A DNA stretch of 64,000 bases from Amycolatopsis echigonensis (GCF_014174495.1 NZ_JACJHR010000020.1:1-64000), one strand, 5' to 3'; numbered from the stretch's first letter, positions 19,958 to 28,610 are shown. Notes: a model not told the origin generated them from the letters alone. Program-made: numbers and translations.

Positions 19958-20478
19958 GGGCCAGGCCGGACACCCGAGTACGAACGGCCCAACTGAGCGA
20001 CGTCGAGGCGATCTGCCGCTTCGGCGAAAGGCACATCCCGCCGCACTACACCCCGCTGATCGGCGAAGCGGCGGCCCAGCGCCAAGTCCGCCAGTGGTGG
20101 AACGAATCGCACGTCTCCGCGGCGGTGGCGGACGGGCGAGTTGTCGTCGCCGAAACCGGCGGACGCATCGTCGGCGTCGGGCAGCGCGGACCGGATCACG
20201 TCGTCTACAAGCTTTACCTGCACCCGGACCACCGCGGCCACGGGCTGGGCCCACAGCTGCTCGACGCCCTCGCCAGCCAGCTGCCGGAAGACGTCGGCCA
20301 GCTGCGCATCGAGCATTTCGCCGCCAACGAGCGGGCCGCGGCGTTCTACGAACGGGAAGGCTTCGCGGTCGAGCGGATCGAACCGGACCCCGCCGGGGAT
20401 CCGGCGCTCGCGGTGGTCTGGCGAGCCCGCCCGATCACTCTCCGGGAGGAATGGCCGCCGCCCCGGGCGCTGGGTTAG
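19954..20478 (+). CDS. GNAT family N-acetyltransferase
   Basis: A 174-residue acetyl-CoA-dependent acetyltransferase from a GTG at 19954 that overlaps the previous stop (GTGA). The acetyl-CoA pyrophosphate loop is HPDHRGHGLGPQLLDAL, and the C-terminal ANERAAAFYEREGF is the usual GNAT motif B. The acceptor is unknown. It is coupled to the RlmA-type gene. Confidence 0.88.
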   Translation: MRARPDTRVRTAQLSDVEAICRFGERHIPPHYTPLIGEAAAQRQVRQWWNESHVSAAVADGRVVVAETGGRIVGVGQRGPDHVVYKLYLHPDHRGHGLGPQLLDALASQLPEDVGQLRIEHFAANERAAAFYEREGFAVERIEPDPAGDPALAVVWRARPITLREEWPPPRALG

Positions 20479-20489
20479 CGTGGCGCTCG

Positions 20490-21776
20490 ATGAGCGAACG
20501 TACCTGGGGCTTCCGCACCCGCGCCCTGCACGCCGGCGGCACTCCCGACCCCGCGACCGGGGCTCGTGCGGTGCCGATCTACCAGACGACCAGCTTCGTG
20601 TTCGAGGACGCGGCCGACGCGGCCAACCTGTTCGCGCTGCAGAAGTACGGGAACGTCTACAGCCGGATCGGCAACCCGACCGTCGCGGCGTTCGAGGAGC
20701 GCGTCGCGAGTCTCGAGGGGGCCATCGGCGGGGTCGCGACGGCCAGCGGGCAGGCGGCGGAGTTCCTGACGTTCTCGGCGCTCGCGGAGGCCGGCGACCA
20801 CATCGTGTCGGCTGCCGGACTGTACGGCGGGACGGTCACGCAGCTCACCGGAACGCTCGCGCGGTTCGGTGTCGAGACGACGTTCGTGCACGGCGACACC
20901 GAGGACTACGCCAAAGCGGTGACCGACCGCACGAAGCTGATCTACACCGAGGTGATCGGCAACCCGAGCGGTGCGATCGCGGACCTCGCCGGGCTGGCCG
21001 ATCTCGCGCGTTCGCACGACATTCCTCTCGTGGTCGACGCGACGCTCGCCACGCCGTACCTCTGCCGCCCGATCGAGCACGGCGCGGACATCGTCCTGCA
21101 TTCGGCCACGAAGTTCCTCGGCGGACACGGCACGACGCTCGGCGGGGTCGTCGTCGAGGCAGGAACTTTCAACTGGGGCAACGGAAAGTTCCCCCGGATG
21201 ACCGAGACCGTCGACAGCTACGGCGGGCTCAAGTACTGGGAGAACTTCGGCGAGTACGCGTTCTGCACGCGGCTGCGCGCGGAGCAGTTGCGCGACATCG
21301 GCGCGGTGCTGTCGCCGCATTCGGCGTTTTTGCTGCTGCAGGGCGTGGAAACGCTGCCGCAGCGGATGGACGCACATGTCGTCAACGCGCGGGCGATCGC
21401 GGAGTACCTGAACGCCGACCCGCGGGTCGCATGGGTGTCTTACGCCGGGTTGCCGGATCACCCGCATCACGAGCGCGCCGCGCGGTATCTGCCGCAGGGG
21501 CCGGGCGCGGTGTTTTCGTTCGGGGTGAAGGGCGGACGCGCGGCGGGCGAGAAATTCGTGGAGTCGGTGGAACTGTTGTCGCACTTGGCAAACGTCGGCG
21601 ACGCGCGGACGTTGGTGATCCATCCGGCTTCGACGACGCACGCGCAACTGTCCGAGGATCAGCTCGCCGCGGCGGGCGTCGGCCCGGACCTGATCCGGCT
21701 GTCGGTCGGGCTGGAGGACGTCGAGGATCTGCTGTGGGATCTCGACCAGGCTCTCGACAAGGCGGTGAACGCGTGA
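20490..21776 (+). CDS. O-acetylhomoserine aminocarboxypropyltransferase (sulfhydrylase)
   Basis: A 428-residue PLP enzyme of the Cys/Met metabolism family, MetY-like. The cofactor lysine is K208 in HSATKFLGGHGTTLGG; YGNVYSRIGNPT and RIGNPTVAAFEERVASLEG are N-terminal family motifs. It makes homocysteine from O-acetylhomoserine and sulfide in methionine synthesis. The downstream CoA-binding gene overlaps its stop (GTGA), a pairing seen in other actinobacteria. Confidence 0.92.
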   Translation: MSERTWGFRTRALHAGGTPDPATGARAVPIYQTTSFVFEDAADAANLFALQKYGNVYSRIGNPTVAAFEERVASLEGAIGGVATASGQAAEFLTFSALAEAGDHIVSAAGLYGGTVTQLTGTLARFGVETTFVHGDTEDYAKAVTDRTKLIYTEVIGNPSGAIADLAGLADLARSHDIPLVVDATLATPYLCRPIEHGADIVLHSATKFLGGHGTTLGGVVVEAGTFNWGNGKFPRMTETVDSYGGLKYWENFGEYAFCTRLRAEQLRDIGAVLSPHSAFLLLQGVETLPQRMDAHVVNARAIAEYLNADPRVAWVSYAGLPDHPHHERAARYLPQGPGAVFSFGVKGGRAAGEKFVESVELLSHLANVGDARTLVIHPASTTHAQLSEDQLAAAGVGPDLIRLSVGLEDVEDLLWDLDQALDKAVNA

Positions 21777-22249
21777 GTTACGACGTCGGAGCGGTCGAAC
21801 GGCGGCGTCTTCTCGGGCGCACGAAGTCGGTGACGGTCGTGGGCGCGTCGGCGAATCCGGCGCGGCCGAGCTACTTCGTGGCGACGTATCTGCTGTCTTC
21901 GACGCGGTACGAGGTCAACTTCGTGAACCCGCGGCTCGACACGTTGCTGGGGCGGCCGGTGTATCCGTCGCTCGCGGACGTGCCGGGCGAGCTGGATCTG
22001 GTGAGCGTGTTCCGCAAGCACGATGACCTCCCCGGGGTAGCCGAGGAGGTCATCGAGGCAGGGGCGCGGACTCTGTGGCTCCAGCTCGGCCTGTGGCACG
22101 AACCGGTGGCGGACCGCGTCCGCGAAGCGGGGTTGGACGTGGTGATGAACCGCTGTGTGAAAATCGAACACGCGCGTTTCGCGGGCGGTTTGCATCTCGC
22201 CGGATTCAACACCGGGGTGATCAGCTCCCGGCGGCAAACGGCACCGTAA
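21773..22249 (+). CDS. CoA-binding (YccU-like) protein
   Basis: A 158-residue single Rossmann-type CoA-binding domain; VTVVGASANPARPSYFVATY is the nucleotide-binding beginning, followed by the family's VNPRLDTLLGRPVYPSLADV. Members resemble the N-terminal domain of succinyl-CoA synthetase alpha; their role is unclear. Starts at GTG 21773, coupled to the MetY-like gene. Confidence 0.9.
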   Translation: MSYDVGAVERRRLLGRTKSVTVVGASANPARPSYFVATYLLSSTRYEVNFVNPRLDTLLGRPVYPSLADVPGELDLVSVFRKHDDLPGVAEEVIEAGARTLWLQLGLWHEPVADRVREAGLDVVMNRCVKIEHARFAGGLHLAGFNTGVISSRRQTAP

Positions 22250-22338
22250 ACCAGGTGCTGACCTCAGGACGGTCGGCGGGCAGCTCCACGCTTTCCTTAC
22301 CGCCGAAGGGTTTCCCGTCGAATACCACGAGAGCGTCG

Positions 22339-23160
22339 TCAGCAGACAGTCGCCACCAGGAACTCCTCCCCCGACGTCTGCAACCCATCCGAGCGGCCCG
22401 ACAGATACCGCTTGGTCAAATCGGCCGCGCTGACATGCTGGACATCCTGAAAGCCGCACTCCCGCGCGAACTCCAGCATCTCGTCCGGCGCGAAGAAGCT
22501 CACGAACGGCGTCCCGGCCGCCTTCGCTCCCTTCATCGCCGCCGCCCGCGCCTCGCGGTCGGGATCGTCCAGGTACTCCTCCGACATCTGGAACGTCATC
22601 GCCACCACGGTGCCCGGTGCGAAACCGGCGAGCGCACGCAACGTCGCGGCGTTGGCCTCGCGGGTCAGGTACATGCTGACGCCCGTGGACGCCACCACCG
22701 CGGGCTTCGCCATCTCGAAACCGTTGGCAGCCAAGCGTTCCGGCCACTGTTCGCCGGATTCGAAGTCGACCGGCACGAAGCGGTACGGCGCGGGCAGCCC
22801 GAGTTCGGCGAGCCGAGCCCGCTTCCATTCCTGCGTGCCCGGCTGGTCGATCTCGAACACCCGCACACCGAGGTCCGGCTCCCGCTGCGCGAACGTGTCC
22901 AGTCCGGCGCCGAGGAGAACGTACTGCGCGACCCCGCGTTCGCGCACCAGATCCTCGACGAACCGGCTGCGCAGCACGATTCCCGCCCGGAACCGCCGGG
23001 TGAAGCCCAGGTCCATGTCCGGCCGGGACCGCCAGTCCGGACCGGGATCCGCCAGCTGGAGACCGATCTCGTCGACCAGCGCGTGCGGCGGCGGATCCGC
23101 GAGCAGGTGCAGCGCGCGCCACAGCGCTACGCGCACCGCGGTGTGGTCCGGCTCGCTCAC
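22339..23160 (-). CDS. SAM-dependent methyltransferase, LCMT/TIGR00027 type
   Basis: A 273-residue class I methyltransferase. The SAM site is YVLLGAGLDTFAQREP and the acidic loop is VRVFEIDQPGTQEWKRARL; it ends SGEEFLVATVC. This is the leucine-carboxyl-methyltransferase-like actinobacterial family, with mostly unknown substrates. It is third in the operon RHH-VOC-methyltransferase; its GTG overlaps the VOC stop. Confidence 0.88.
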   Translation of the reverse strand: MSEPDHTAVRVALWRALHLLADPPPHALVDEIGLQLADPGPDWRSRPDMDLGFTRRFRAGIVLRSRFVEDLVRERGVAQYVLLGAGLDTFAQREPDLGVRVFEIDQPGTQEWKRARLAELGLPAPYRFVPVDFESGEQWPERLAANGFEMAKPAVVASTGVSMYLTREANAATLRALAGFAPGTVVAMTFQMSEEYLDDPDREARAAAMKGAKAAGTPFVSFFAPDEMLEFARECGFQDVQHVSAADLTKRYLSGRSDGLQTSGEEFLVATVC

Positions 23161-23483
23161 TTCGGCGCCCGCAGAATCCAGGCCCGGCCGTCCGGATCCC
23201 GCACGGTCATCTCGCGCGTGCCGTAGTGGGTGTCCTCGAACGGCGTGACGACGTCGAGTTCCGCGTCGACCGACTCGTCCGGGACCGCCACCACCACGCT
23301 CGTCCGCGGCTCCTGGCTTTCGGGAACCTCGGCGACGAACACGGGCACGCCGTCGCCGTTCGACAGCTGCCCGGAGTTGTGGTCAGTCTCGAAATCGAGG
23401 CTGAAACCCACACGCTGCAGGAACTTCGCGGTCTTGCCCCAGTTGTGCGTCTCCAGGAAGAGCGTCGTGATGCCCTCGCTCAT
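23157..23483 (-). CDS. VOC (glyoxalase/bleomycin-resistance fold) protein
   Basis: A 108-residue VOC-fold protein that begins with a beta strand and ends REMTVRDPDGRAWILRAPK, the typical VOC terminus. VOC members include glyoxalases, dioxygenases and antibiotic-binding proteins; nothing here assigns a substrate. One base separates it from the RHH regulator and it overlaps the methyltransferase, so the three genes form an operon. Confidence 0.88.
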   Translation of the reverse strand: MSEGITTLFLETHNWGKTAKFLQRVGFSLDFETDHNSGQLSNGDGVPVFVAEVPESQEPRTSVVVAVPDESVDAELDVVTPFEDTHYGTREMTVRDPDGRAWILRAPK

Positions 23484-23484
23484 G

Positions 23485-23649
23485 TCAGCCGTCCTCTCGT
23501 TGGTCCGGCGGGGAGCCGAGATAAGCCCGCAAGGCCTCGGTGACCAGTGCGGACAGTGACTGCTCGGTCTCGATCGCCCGGTACTTCACCTGCTTGATCA
23601 GCTCGACCGGCAGGTAGACGTTGAATTGCTTGACCTCTTCACCGGCCAT
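23485..23649 (-). CDS. Ribbon-helix-helix (CopG-like) regulator
   Basis: A 54-residue protein reading [20 protein letters not shown] at the N-terminus. The beta strand QFNVYLP followed by two helices is the ribbon-helix-helix DNA-binding fold. It is first in an operon with the VOC and methyltransferase genes. The ATG comes one base after a perfect 20-bp palindrome that contains a TANNNT -10 box placed six bases before the ATG, so the mRNA is probably leaderless and the protein probably represses itself by binding this site. Confidence 0.82.
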   Translation of the reverse strand: MAGEEVKQFNVYLPVELIKQVKYRAIETEQSLSALVTEALRAYLGSPPDQREDG

Positions 23650-23650
23650 T

Positions 23651-23670
23651 CTAGGATGCTAGCATCCTAG
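23651..23670 (-). promoter_or_regulatory. Perfect 20-bp palindrome: operator overlapping a leaderless promoter
   Basis: CTAGGATGCTAGCATCCTAG is a perfect palindrome. On the minus strand it holds TAGCAT, matching the actinobacterial TANNNT -10 box, six bases before the RHH ATG. RHH proteins bind such palindromes as dimers of dimers, so autoregulation is likely. Confidence 0.8.
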
Positions 23671-23718
23671 CCAACGGCGGACAAGGGCCGCCGACCGCCG
23701 TCATGAGAAGGTGGAGGC

Positions 23719-23895
23719 ATGGCGAAACCCTCCGGGCTGCAGATCAGGAACATCATCGCCGCCGTCCTGATGGCTGCCGCGTTCGTGTTCAACCTGGTCA
23801 CCGGCGGCCCGTGGTGGGTCACCGCGATCGTCGGCGTCGCGGCTCTGCTGTCGTCCTTCTCCGCCTACCTGAACCGGCCGAGCGCCCGCGGCTGA
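23719..23895 (+). CDS. Small two-helix membrane protein
   Basis: A 58-residue protein starting MAKPSGLQIRNIIAAVLMAA after the ribosome-binding site GGTGGAGG. Two hydrophobic helices (about 11-28 and 33-49) with few charged residues suggest a hairpin in the membrane. I do not recognise a family. A hairpin terminator follows closely, so it is probably monocistronic. Confidence 0.75.
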   Translation: MAKPSGLQIRNIIAAVLMAAAFVFNLVTGGPWWVTAIVGVAALLSSFSAYLNRPSARG

Positions 23896-23897
23896 CC

Positions 23898-23919
23898 GTC
23901 CGGGCAGCCCCGCCCGGAC
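23898..23919 (+). terminator. Hairpin terminator after the small membrane gene
   Basis: GTCCGGGC-agcccc-GCCCGGAC is an 8-bp perfect stem two bases past the stop codon of the 58-residue membrane protein, with no U-tract. The remaining bases up to 24031 carry the promoter and the AAGGAG site of the next gene. Confidence 0.65.
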
Positions 23920-24031
23920 GCTCGGGCAGGAAGCCGCCCCGTTCAGCCTTCGTCCGCACGGACGTCGCCTCCGGTTCAGCCGCCGCTGCTCTACTCGGCG
24001 CGGCCCGATCGCGGCAGGCGAAGGAGTGTTG

Positions 24032-24364
24032 GTGGCAGGGAACGGCTTCACCGTCCACCCGGACGAGTTGCACACATTCAGCGAGTACCTCGACAAGACC
24101 ACCGTGCCGACGGTGCACGACTCCGCGAAAGCGGTGGACGACGCCAACGGCGGGGACATCGACGCGTTCGGCGTCGTGCTCGCGCAGGTGCTCGCCATTC
24201 CCGCGCGGATCGCGCTGAAGGCCGTCTCCGACAATCTGCACGGCGTCGCGAACGACGTGACCCAGAGCGCGGACAAGACGCGCCAGGCCAGCGAGCAGTA
24301 CAGCAAGGGCGACCAGGACCTCGCGAAGGCGTTCGACAAGTTCAAGCCGGAGCAGGTCAAATGA
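24032..24364 (+). CDS. EspC-like type VII secretion target
   Basis: A 110-residue acidic helical protein; AAGGAG five bases upstream favours the GTG at 24032 over 24026. It resembles the EspC family (FTVHPDELHTFSEYLDK). A YxxxD secretion signal is present near the C-terminus (Y90 to D94 in EQYSKGDQD), as required for type VII export. It overlaps the next gene by four bases, so the two are made together and may be exported as a pair. No ESX core genes are in the window. Confidence 0.78.
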   Translation: MAGNGFTVHPDELHTFSEYLDKTTVPTVHDSAKAVDDANGGDIDAFGVVLAQVLAIPARIALKAVSDNLHGVANDVTQSADKTRQASEQYSKGDQDLAKAFDKFKPEQVK

Positions 24365-26157
24365 GCGTCGTCGAGCCCATCACCGACTCGAACAGCACCA
24401 CCGGCGCGGGCGTCGCGGACAGCTGGCACAGCGTCGTCTCGTCGATCCAGGAGATCCAGCACCTGCACGGCGCGGACGCGGCCGCGGTGGGCGTCGAGAT
24501 CGGCGTGTCGATCGTCGGCGCGATCGCGGACACCGCGGCGTTCGTCGTCGACCCGTTCGGCAAGCTGATCGCGGCCGGGCTCGGCTGGCTGATCGAGCAC
24601 ATCTCGTTCCTCAAAGAGGGCCTCGACAAACTCGCCGGCGACCCCGCGGCGATCAAGAAGATGGCCGAGGAACTGCACAAGACCGCCCAGAATCTGCGCA
24701 ACGCGGCGAAGGACCTCGACGCCACGCTGCAGAAGACGGTCGTCAGCTGGGAGGGCGAGGGCGCCGAGGCGTTCAAGAAGAACATCAGCGACCGGCGCGG
24801 CCAGATCGACAGCGCCGGGCAGGCGGTCGATGTCGCGGGCTATGTCGTCGAGACGACGATGGCTCTGGTCACCGTGGTGCGCTCGCTGATCCGCGACATG
24901 ATCACGACGTTTCTCGGCGACGTCATCGCGACCATGCTGATCGCGCTCGCGATGGCGGCGTTCACGTTCGGCGCGTCCATCGTCGTCGGGGTGGGCAACG
25001 TGATCCGGTCGGGGATCTCGCTGGCGCTGACGATGGCGTCCAAGATCGCCCGGCTGGTCGGCCTCGGCGGGCGGACCGCGAGCCGGCTGGCCCAACTGGC
25101 GGAGAAGGTCAAGCCCGGTCGCGGCAGCGGCGGCAGCACACACAGCGGGAACGACCACGAGATGACCGACCTTCCGCACGGCACCGGCGGGGACCACGGC
25201 GGCGGGGGCGGCGGTCAGGGCGGAGAGGGCAGTCACGGCCGAACCAACACTCCGCACGACGACACTCCCGGTGGGAACGACCACCACGAAGACACTCCCG
25301 GCGGGACCAGCCAGCACGAGGACCCGCCCGGCAACACCACGAACCACGAAGACACCCCGGGCGGCAACGACCACCACGAAGACACCCCGGGCGGAAACAA
25401 CCACCACGAAGACGCGCCGCGCGGGAACAATCAGCCGCACGAGGACGACCCGTTCGACACCTGGCTGGCCGCGGACCAGCACTTCAACCCGCCGCCCGAC
25501 CGCCCGCACGACTCCCCGGGTGGCAACACGCACCACGAGGACGCCCCGGGCGGCGGCAACCACGAGAACTCACCGGGCAACAACAACACCGGCCACGACA
25601 ACACGCCCGGGAACAACTCGCACGAGGACGCGCCCGGGAACAACAACCACGAGGACCCGCCGGGCAACACCACGAATCACGAAGACGCACCCGGCGGGAA
25701 CCCCAACCACGAGGACAACCCGGGCGGCACCAACCATCACGAGGACGACCAGGGCGGCGGAAACCACGAGAACGGCGGTGGCGGCGGGAACGAGCCGCAG
25801 TCCCCGTTCAAGCCGTACGACTTCGACTGGATGAAGAAGCACGAAGGCTGGCTGGCGAACGTCTGCGACATCCCCGCCATCCAGAAGTACACCGGCGGGA
25901 AGAACGTCTGGAAGGACATCGTCAAGGGCCCGGACGAGTACTTCAAGACGCACCCGAGGCTGTACCCGTTCCTCAAGGGCTTGGCCGACGCCAAGAGCAG
26001 CAAGAACTTCGCCGGCTGGATCGGCAAGGACGCGATCAACTTCGACAAGTCGATCACCGACATCCAGATGCAGGCCGAGGAAGCCTGGAACGCCTCGGAC
26101 GAGGAGTGGCGCAAGGAGCATCCGGACCCGGCCGCCGAAGGAAGCACCGCGGAGTAA
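24361..26157 (+). CDS. WXG-domain protein with a His/Asp/Glu-rich repeat array
   Basis: A 598-residue protein. The first 160 residues are helical with a WEG turn (VVSWEGEGAEAFKKN), as in WXG100/LXG-type type VII substrates. Hydrophobic helices follow at about 165-225. Residues of about 296-476 form about 14 degenerate ten-residue units of the type NHHEDTPGG, split by a non-repeat insert around 360-385. A C-terminal domain of about 110 residues (from SPFKPYDFDWMKKHEGWLAN) is charged and aromatic, with no recognised family. There is no signal peptide. It is coupled to the EspC-like gene and no immunity-like gene follows, so a toxin role is not supported. Confidence 0.8.
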   Translation: MSVVEPITDSNSTTGAGVADSWHSVVSSIQEIQHLHGADAAAVGVEIGVSIVGAIADTAAFVVDPFGKLIAAGLGWLIEHISFLKEGLDKLAGDPAAIKKMAEELHKTAQNLRNAAKDLDATLQKTVVSWEGEGAEAFKKNISDRRGQIDSAGQAVDVAGYVVETTMALVTVVRSLIRDMITTFLGDVIATMLIALAMAAFTFGASIVVGVGNVIRSGISLALTMASKIARLVGLGGRTASRLAQLAEKVKPGRGSGGSTHSGNDHEMTDLPHGTGGDHGGGGGGQGGEGSHGRTNTPHDDTPGGNDHHEDTPGGTSQHEDPPGNTTNHEDTPGGNDHHEDTPGGNNHHEDAPRGNNQPHEDDPFDTWLAADQHFNPPPDRPHDSPGGNTHHEDAPGGGNHENSPGNNNTGHDNTPGNNSHEDAPGNNNHEDPPGNTTNHEDAPGGNPNHEDNPGGTNHHEDDQGGGNHENGGGGGNEPQSPFKPYDFDWMKKHEGWLANVCDIPAIQKYTGGKNVWKDIVKGPDEYFKTHPRLYPFLKGLADAKSSKNFAGWIGKDAINFDKSITDIQMQAEEAWNASDEEWRKEHPDPAAEGSTAE

Positions 26158-26169
26158 CGGTGCCAGAAG

Positions 26170-26220
26170 CCGTGAAGGGCTCCTTGAAGGAAACAGATTC
26201 CTTCAAGGAGCCCTTCACGG
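26170..26220. repeat. Dispersed 51-bp palindrome, copy B (terminator-like)
   Basis: 23-bp perfect arms beginning CCGTGAAGGGCTCCTTGAAG flank ACAGA. It lies between the convergent genes ending at 26157 (+) and 26230 (-), where a bidirectional terminator is expected. See copies A (14890) and C (55435). Confidence 0.85.
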
Positions 26221-26229
26221 ACAAAGAAC

Positions 26230-27249
26230 TCAGTCAGACGTCTCCGCGAAGCGCGCCGTCAGGGCTTCCCGGCCGCGTTTGCTCAGTTCGCCGAAGAGCC
26301 GCAGCCGGGCGAGTCCGCCGTCGGGGTAGATGTCCAGCCGGATCTCCGTCACCTCGGGGCCGTCGTCCGCCAGGGCGAAGCGGTGCCGGGTGTCGGGCTG
26401 CAACCTGGTGCGCGGCAGCAGTTCCACCCATTCGCCCTCGTCGAGGCGGCCGCTCACCGACGCCCACCCGGGTGCGTTTCCCTTGAGGTTGCTGGTGTCC
26501 AGCTCCACGAACCGGATCACGCCCGCGCCCGCCAGCGACACCGTCGCCCAGTCGTTGCCGTCGTCGCGCCGACGGGCGGTTTCCCAGCCTTCCGCCTGGT
26601 GCGCGGCGAGGCCCGGCGACAGCATGTTGTTCGGCGACGAATAGAACATGTCGCTGCATCCGGTGACGACCGCGCCGTTCTCCAGCGCTGCCAAGTCCAG
26701 CGAGCGGGGGTCGAGCAGGGCTGGGTCAGGCACTGGCGAACCGTGCACCCGCAGCCGTGCGACGCCGCCGTCGGGGTGCTGGGTGAGGCGCACGTGGGTG
26801 TAGCGACGCGGGGACGTCACCTTGTAGAAGTTCTCCGAGTCGCCGACCGCCGGTTCGTGGTCGACCAGGACGTCCCAGTCGGCCTCCTGCAGTTCGGCCG
26901 CGCTCGGGTAGCCGGGGACGGACGTCGCCGCGACCGACACGAACGGCGGGTAGTTGCCCTTGAAGAACGCCGTGTCCACCACCACGCCGGACACCACGCC
27001 GCCGAGGCCGAGGCGGACGAGGGCGTGGTCGTCGCCGGGTTCGCGGTGCCGCCGGGTCTCCCAGCCGTCGTACACCTGGCCCTTCGGGCCGAACGTTTCG
27101 GCGCGGTGCGCCGGCCGCCACGGATTGACCAGGTTTTCCTTTTCGGCGAACAGTTCGTCGCTCGCCCACATCACGGTGCCCCCGAACAGGCGCGAGGCCA
27201 GATCGGGCTGGGCAGTCCACTCCGGACGGTCGGACACGTGCTCCTCCAT
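26230..27249 (-). CDS. alc: Allantoicase
   Basis: A 339-residue enzyme with the two repeated jelly-roll domains of allantoicase: DLASRLFGGTVMWASDELFA, then GWETRRHREPGDDHALVRLG, and a parallel second half with ENGAVVTGCSDMFYSSPNN and GWETARRRDDGNDWATVSLA. It converts allantoate to ureidoglycolate and urea. It lies 4 bases downstream of allB in the same operon and ends at palindrome copy B. Confidence 0.95.
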   Translation of the reverse strand: MEEHVSDRPEWTAQPDLASRLFGGTVMWASDELFAEKENLVNPWRPAHRAETFGPKGQVYDGWETRRHREPGDDHALVRLGLGGVVSGVVVDTAFFKGNYPPFVSVAATSVPGYPSAAELQEADWDVLVDHEPAVGDSENFYKVTSPRRYTHVRLTQHPDGGVARLRVHGSPVPDPALLDPRSLDLAALENGAVVTGCSDMFYSSPNNMLSPGLAAHQAEGWETARRRDDGNDWATVSLAGAGVIRFVELDTSNLKGNAPGWASVSGRLDEGEWVELLPRTRLQPDTRHRFALADDGPEVTEIRLDIYPDGGLARLRLFGELSKRGREALTARFAETSD

Positions 27250-27253
27250 CTTG

Positions 27254-28582
27254 TCAGCAATTGCCCCGGGTCAGCAGAGTCCCCCTCGGTTCGCCGCCGG
27301 TCACCGGCTCGCCGCGCAGCCACGTGCCGCGCACGACGCCGGCCAGCGGACGCTGGTCGTACGCGCTCACCGGGTTGCGGTGCGCGAGCTTCGCGACGTC
27401 CACGACGAAGGCTTCGTCCGGCGCGAAGACGCAGAAATCGGCGTCATAGCCCGCTTCCAGTTTGCCCTTGCGCGTCATCCCCACCTGCGCCGCCGGGCCC
27501 TCAGCCATCCACCGCACCACGTCGGTCAGGCCGAAGCCGCGCTGACGCGCCTGCGTCCAGATCGCGGGCAGACCGAGCTGCAGGCTGGAAATACCGCCCC
27601 ACGCGAGGCCGAAATCGCCGGTGTCGAAGCGTTTCAGCTCCGGCGTGCACGGCGAATGGTCGCTCACGATCGTTTCGATCACGCCGTCCGCCAAGCCCTG
27701 CCACAGCAATTCCCGGTTCGCCGCCTCGCGGATTGGCGGGCAGCATTTGAATTGCGTTGCCCCGTCCCGGATTTCCTCCGCGATGAACGACAGGTAGTGC
27801 GGGCAGGTTTCCACCGACAGTGCGACACCTTCGCGGCGGGCGCTGGAAATCAGCGGCAAAGCATCCGAAGAGGACAGGTGCAGGATGTGCGCGCGGGCGC
27901 CGGTGCGCCGGGCCGCTTCGATCACGTGCGTGATGGCCAGGTTTTCCGCGCCGCGCGGGCGGGAGCCGAGGAAGTCGTGGTACTTCTCGCCGTGCGGGTC
28001 GGGAGCCGCGTCGATCGCCTCGGAATCCTCGGCGTGCACGATCATCTGCGCGTCGAACGACTTCAGCTCGCGCATCGCGGATTCCAGGCCGGCCGCGTCC
28101 AGCGGCGGAAACTCGTCGACGCCGGAGTGCAGCAGGAAGCATTTGAAGCCGAAGACGCCCTCGTCGTGCAGACCGCGCAGATCGCCTTCGTTGCCCGGAA
28201 TCGCGCCGCCCCAGAACCCGACGTCGACGTGCACCCGGCCGCTCGCCGCCTTGCGTTTGACCTCCAGCGCGGCGACGTCGACCGTCGGCGGCAGGCTGTT
28301 GAGCGGCATGTCCACGATCGTCGTGACGCCGCCGGCGGCGGCCGCGCGCGTGGCGGTCTCGAAGCCCTCCCATTCGGCCCGGCCGGGGTCGTTGACGTGC
28401 ACGTGCGTGTCCACGAGACCGGGCAGCAGCACCTCGTCCTCAGCCAGCTCGACGACCCGCGAGCCCGGCATCTCGACGACACCGGGTTCCACCGCGACAA
28501 TCCGGCCGTCCCGCACGCCGATCGTCGCCGGCCCGAGACCGGCGGGGGTCACCGCACGCGCGGCCCGCACCACGAGGTCCAT
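27254..28582 (-). CDS. allB: Allantoinase
   Basis: A 442-residue cyclic amidohydrolase that opens allantoin to allantoate. Metal ligands: H60 and H62 in VDTHVHVNDPG, the carboxylated K147 in GFKCFLLHSG, His in MIVHAEDSEA and ILHLSSSDA, and Asp in VSDHSPCTPE. A GGAGGAGG site precedes the ATG. The promoter and a likely operator are upstream (see 28611-28661). It forms an operon with alc and is divergent from the thiamine-binding-like/HTH regulator and the uraD operon. Confidence 0.95.
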   Translation of the reverse strand: MDLVVRAARAVTPAGLGPATIGVRDGRIVAVEPGVVEMPGSRVVELAEDEVLLPGLVDTHVHVNDPGRAEWEGFETATRAAAAGGVTTIVDMPLNSLPPTVDVAALEVKRKAASGRVHVDVGFWGGAIPGNEGDLRGLHDEGVFGFKCFLLHSGVDEFPPLDAAGLESAMRELKSFDAQMIVHAEDSEAIDAAPDPHGEKYHDFLGSRPRGAENLAITHVIEAARRTGARAHILHLSSSDALPLISSARREGVALSVETCPHYLSFIAEEIRDGATQFKCCPPIREAANRELLWQGLADGVIETIVSDHSPCTPELKRFDTGDFGLAWGGISSLQLGLPAIWTQARQRGFGLTDVVRWMAEGPAAQVGMTRKGKLEAGYDADFCVFAPDEAFVVDVAKLAHRNPVSAYDQRPLAGVVRGTWLRGEPVTGGEPRGTLLTRGNC

Positions 28583-28610
28583 CGACGGCCTCCTCCACTT
28601 CCACTTTACG

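Noticed and set aside
24361-26157. Polymorphic (LXG-type) toxin interpretation of the 598-residue protein
   Set aside because: No recognisable toxin domain at the C-terminus and no small immunity gene downstream; the gene ends at a terminator and the next gene is the convergent allantoicase.
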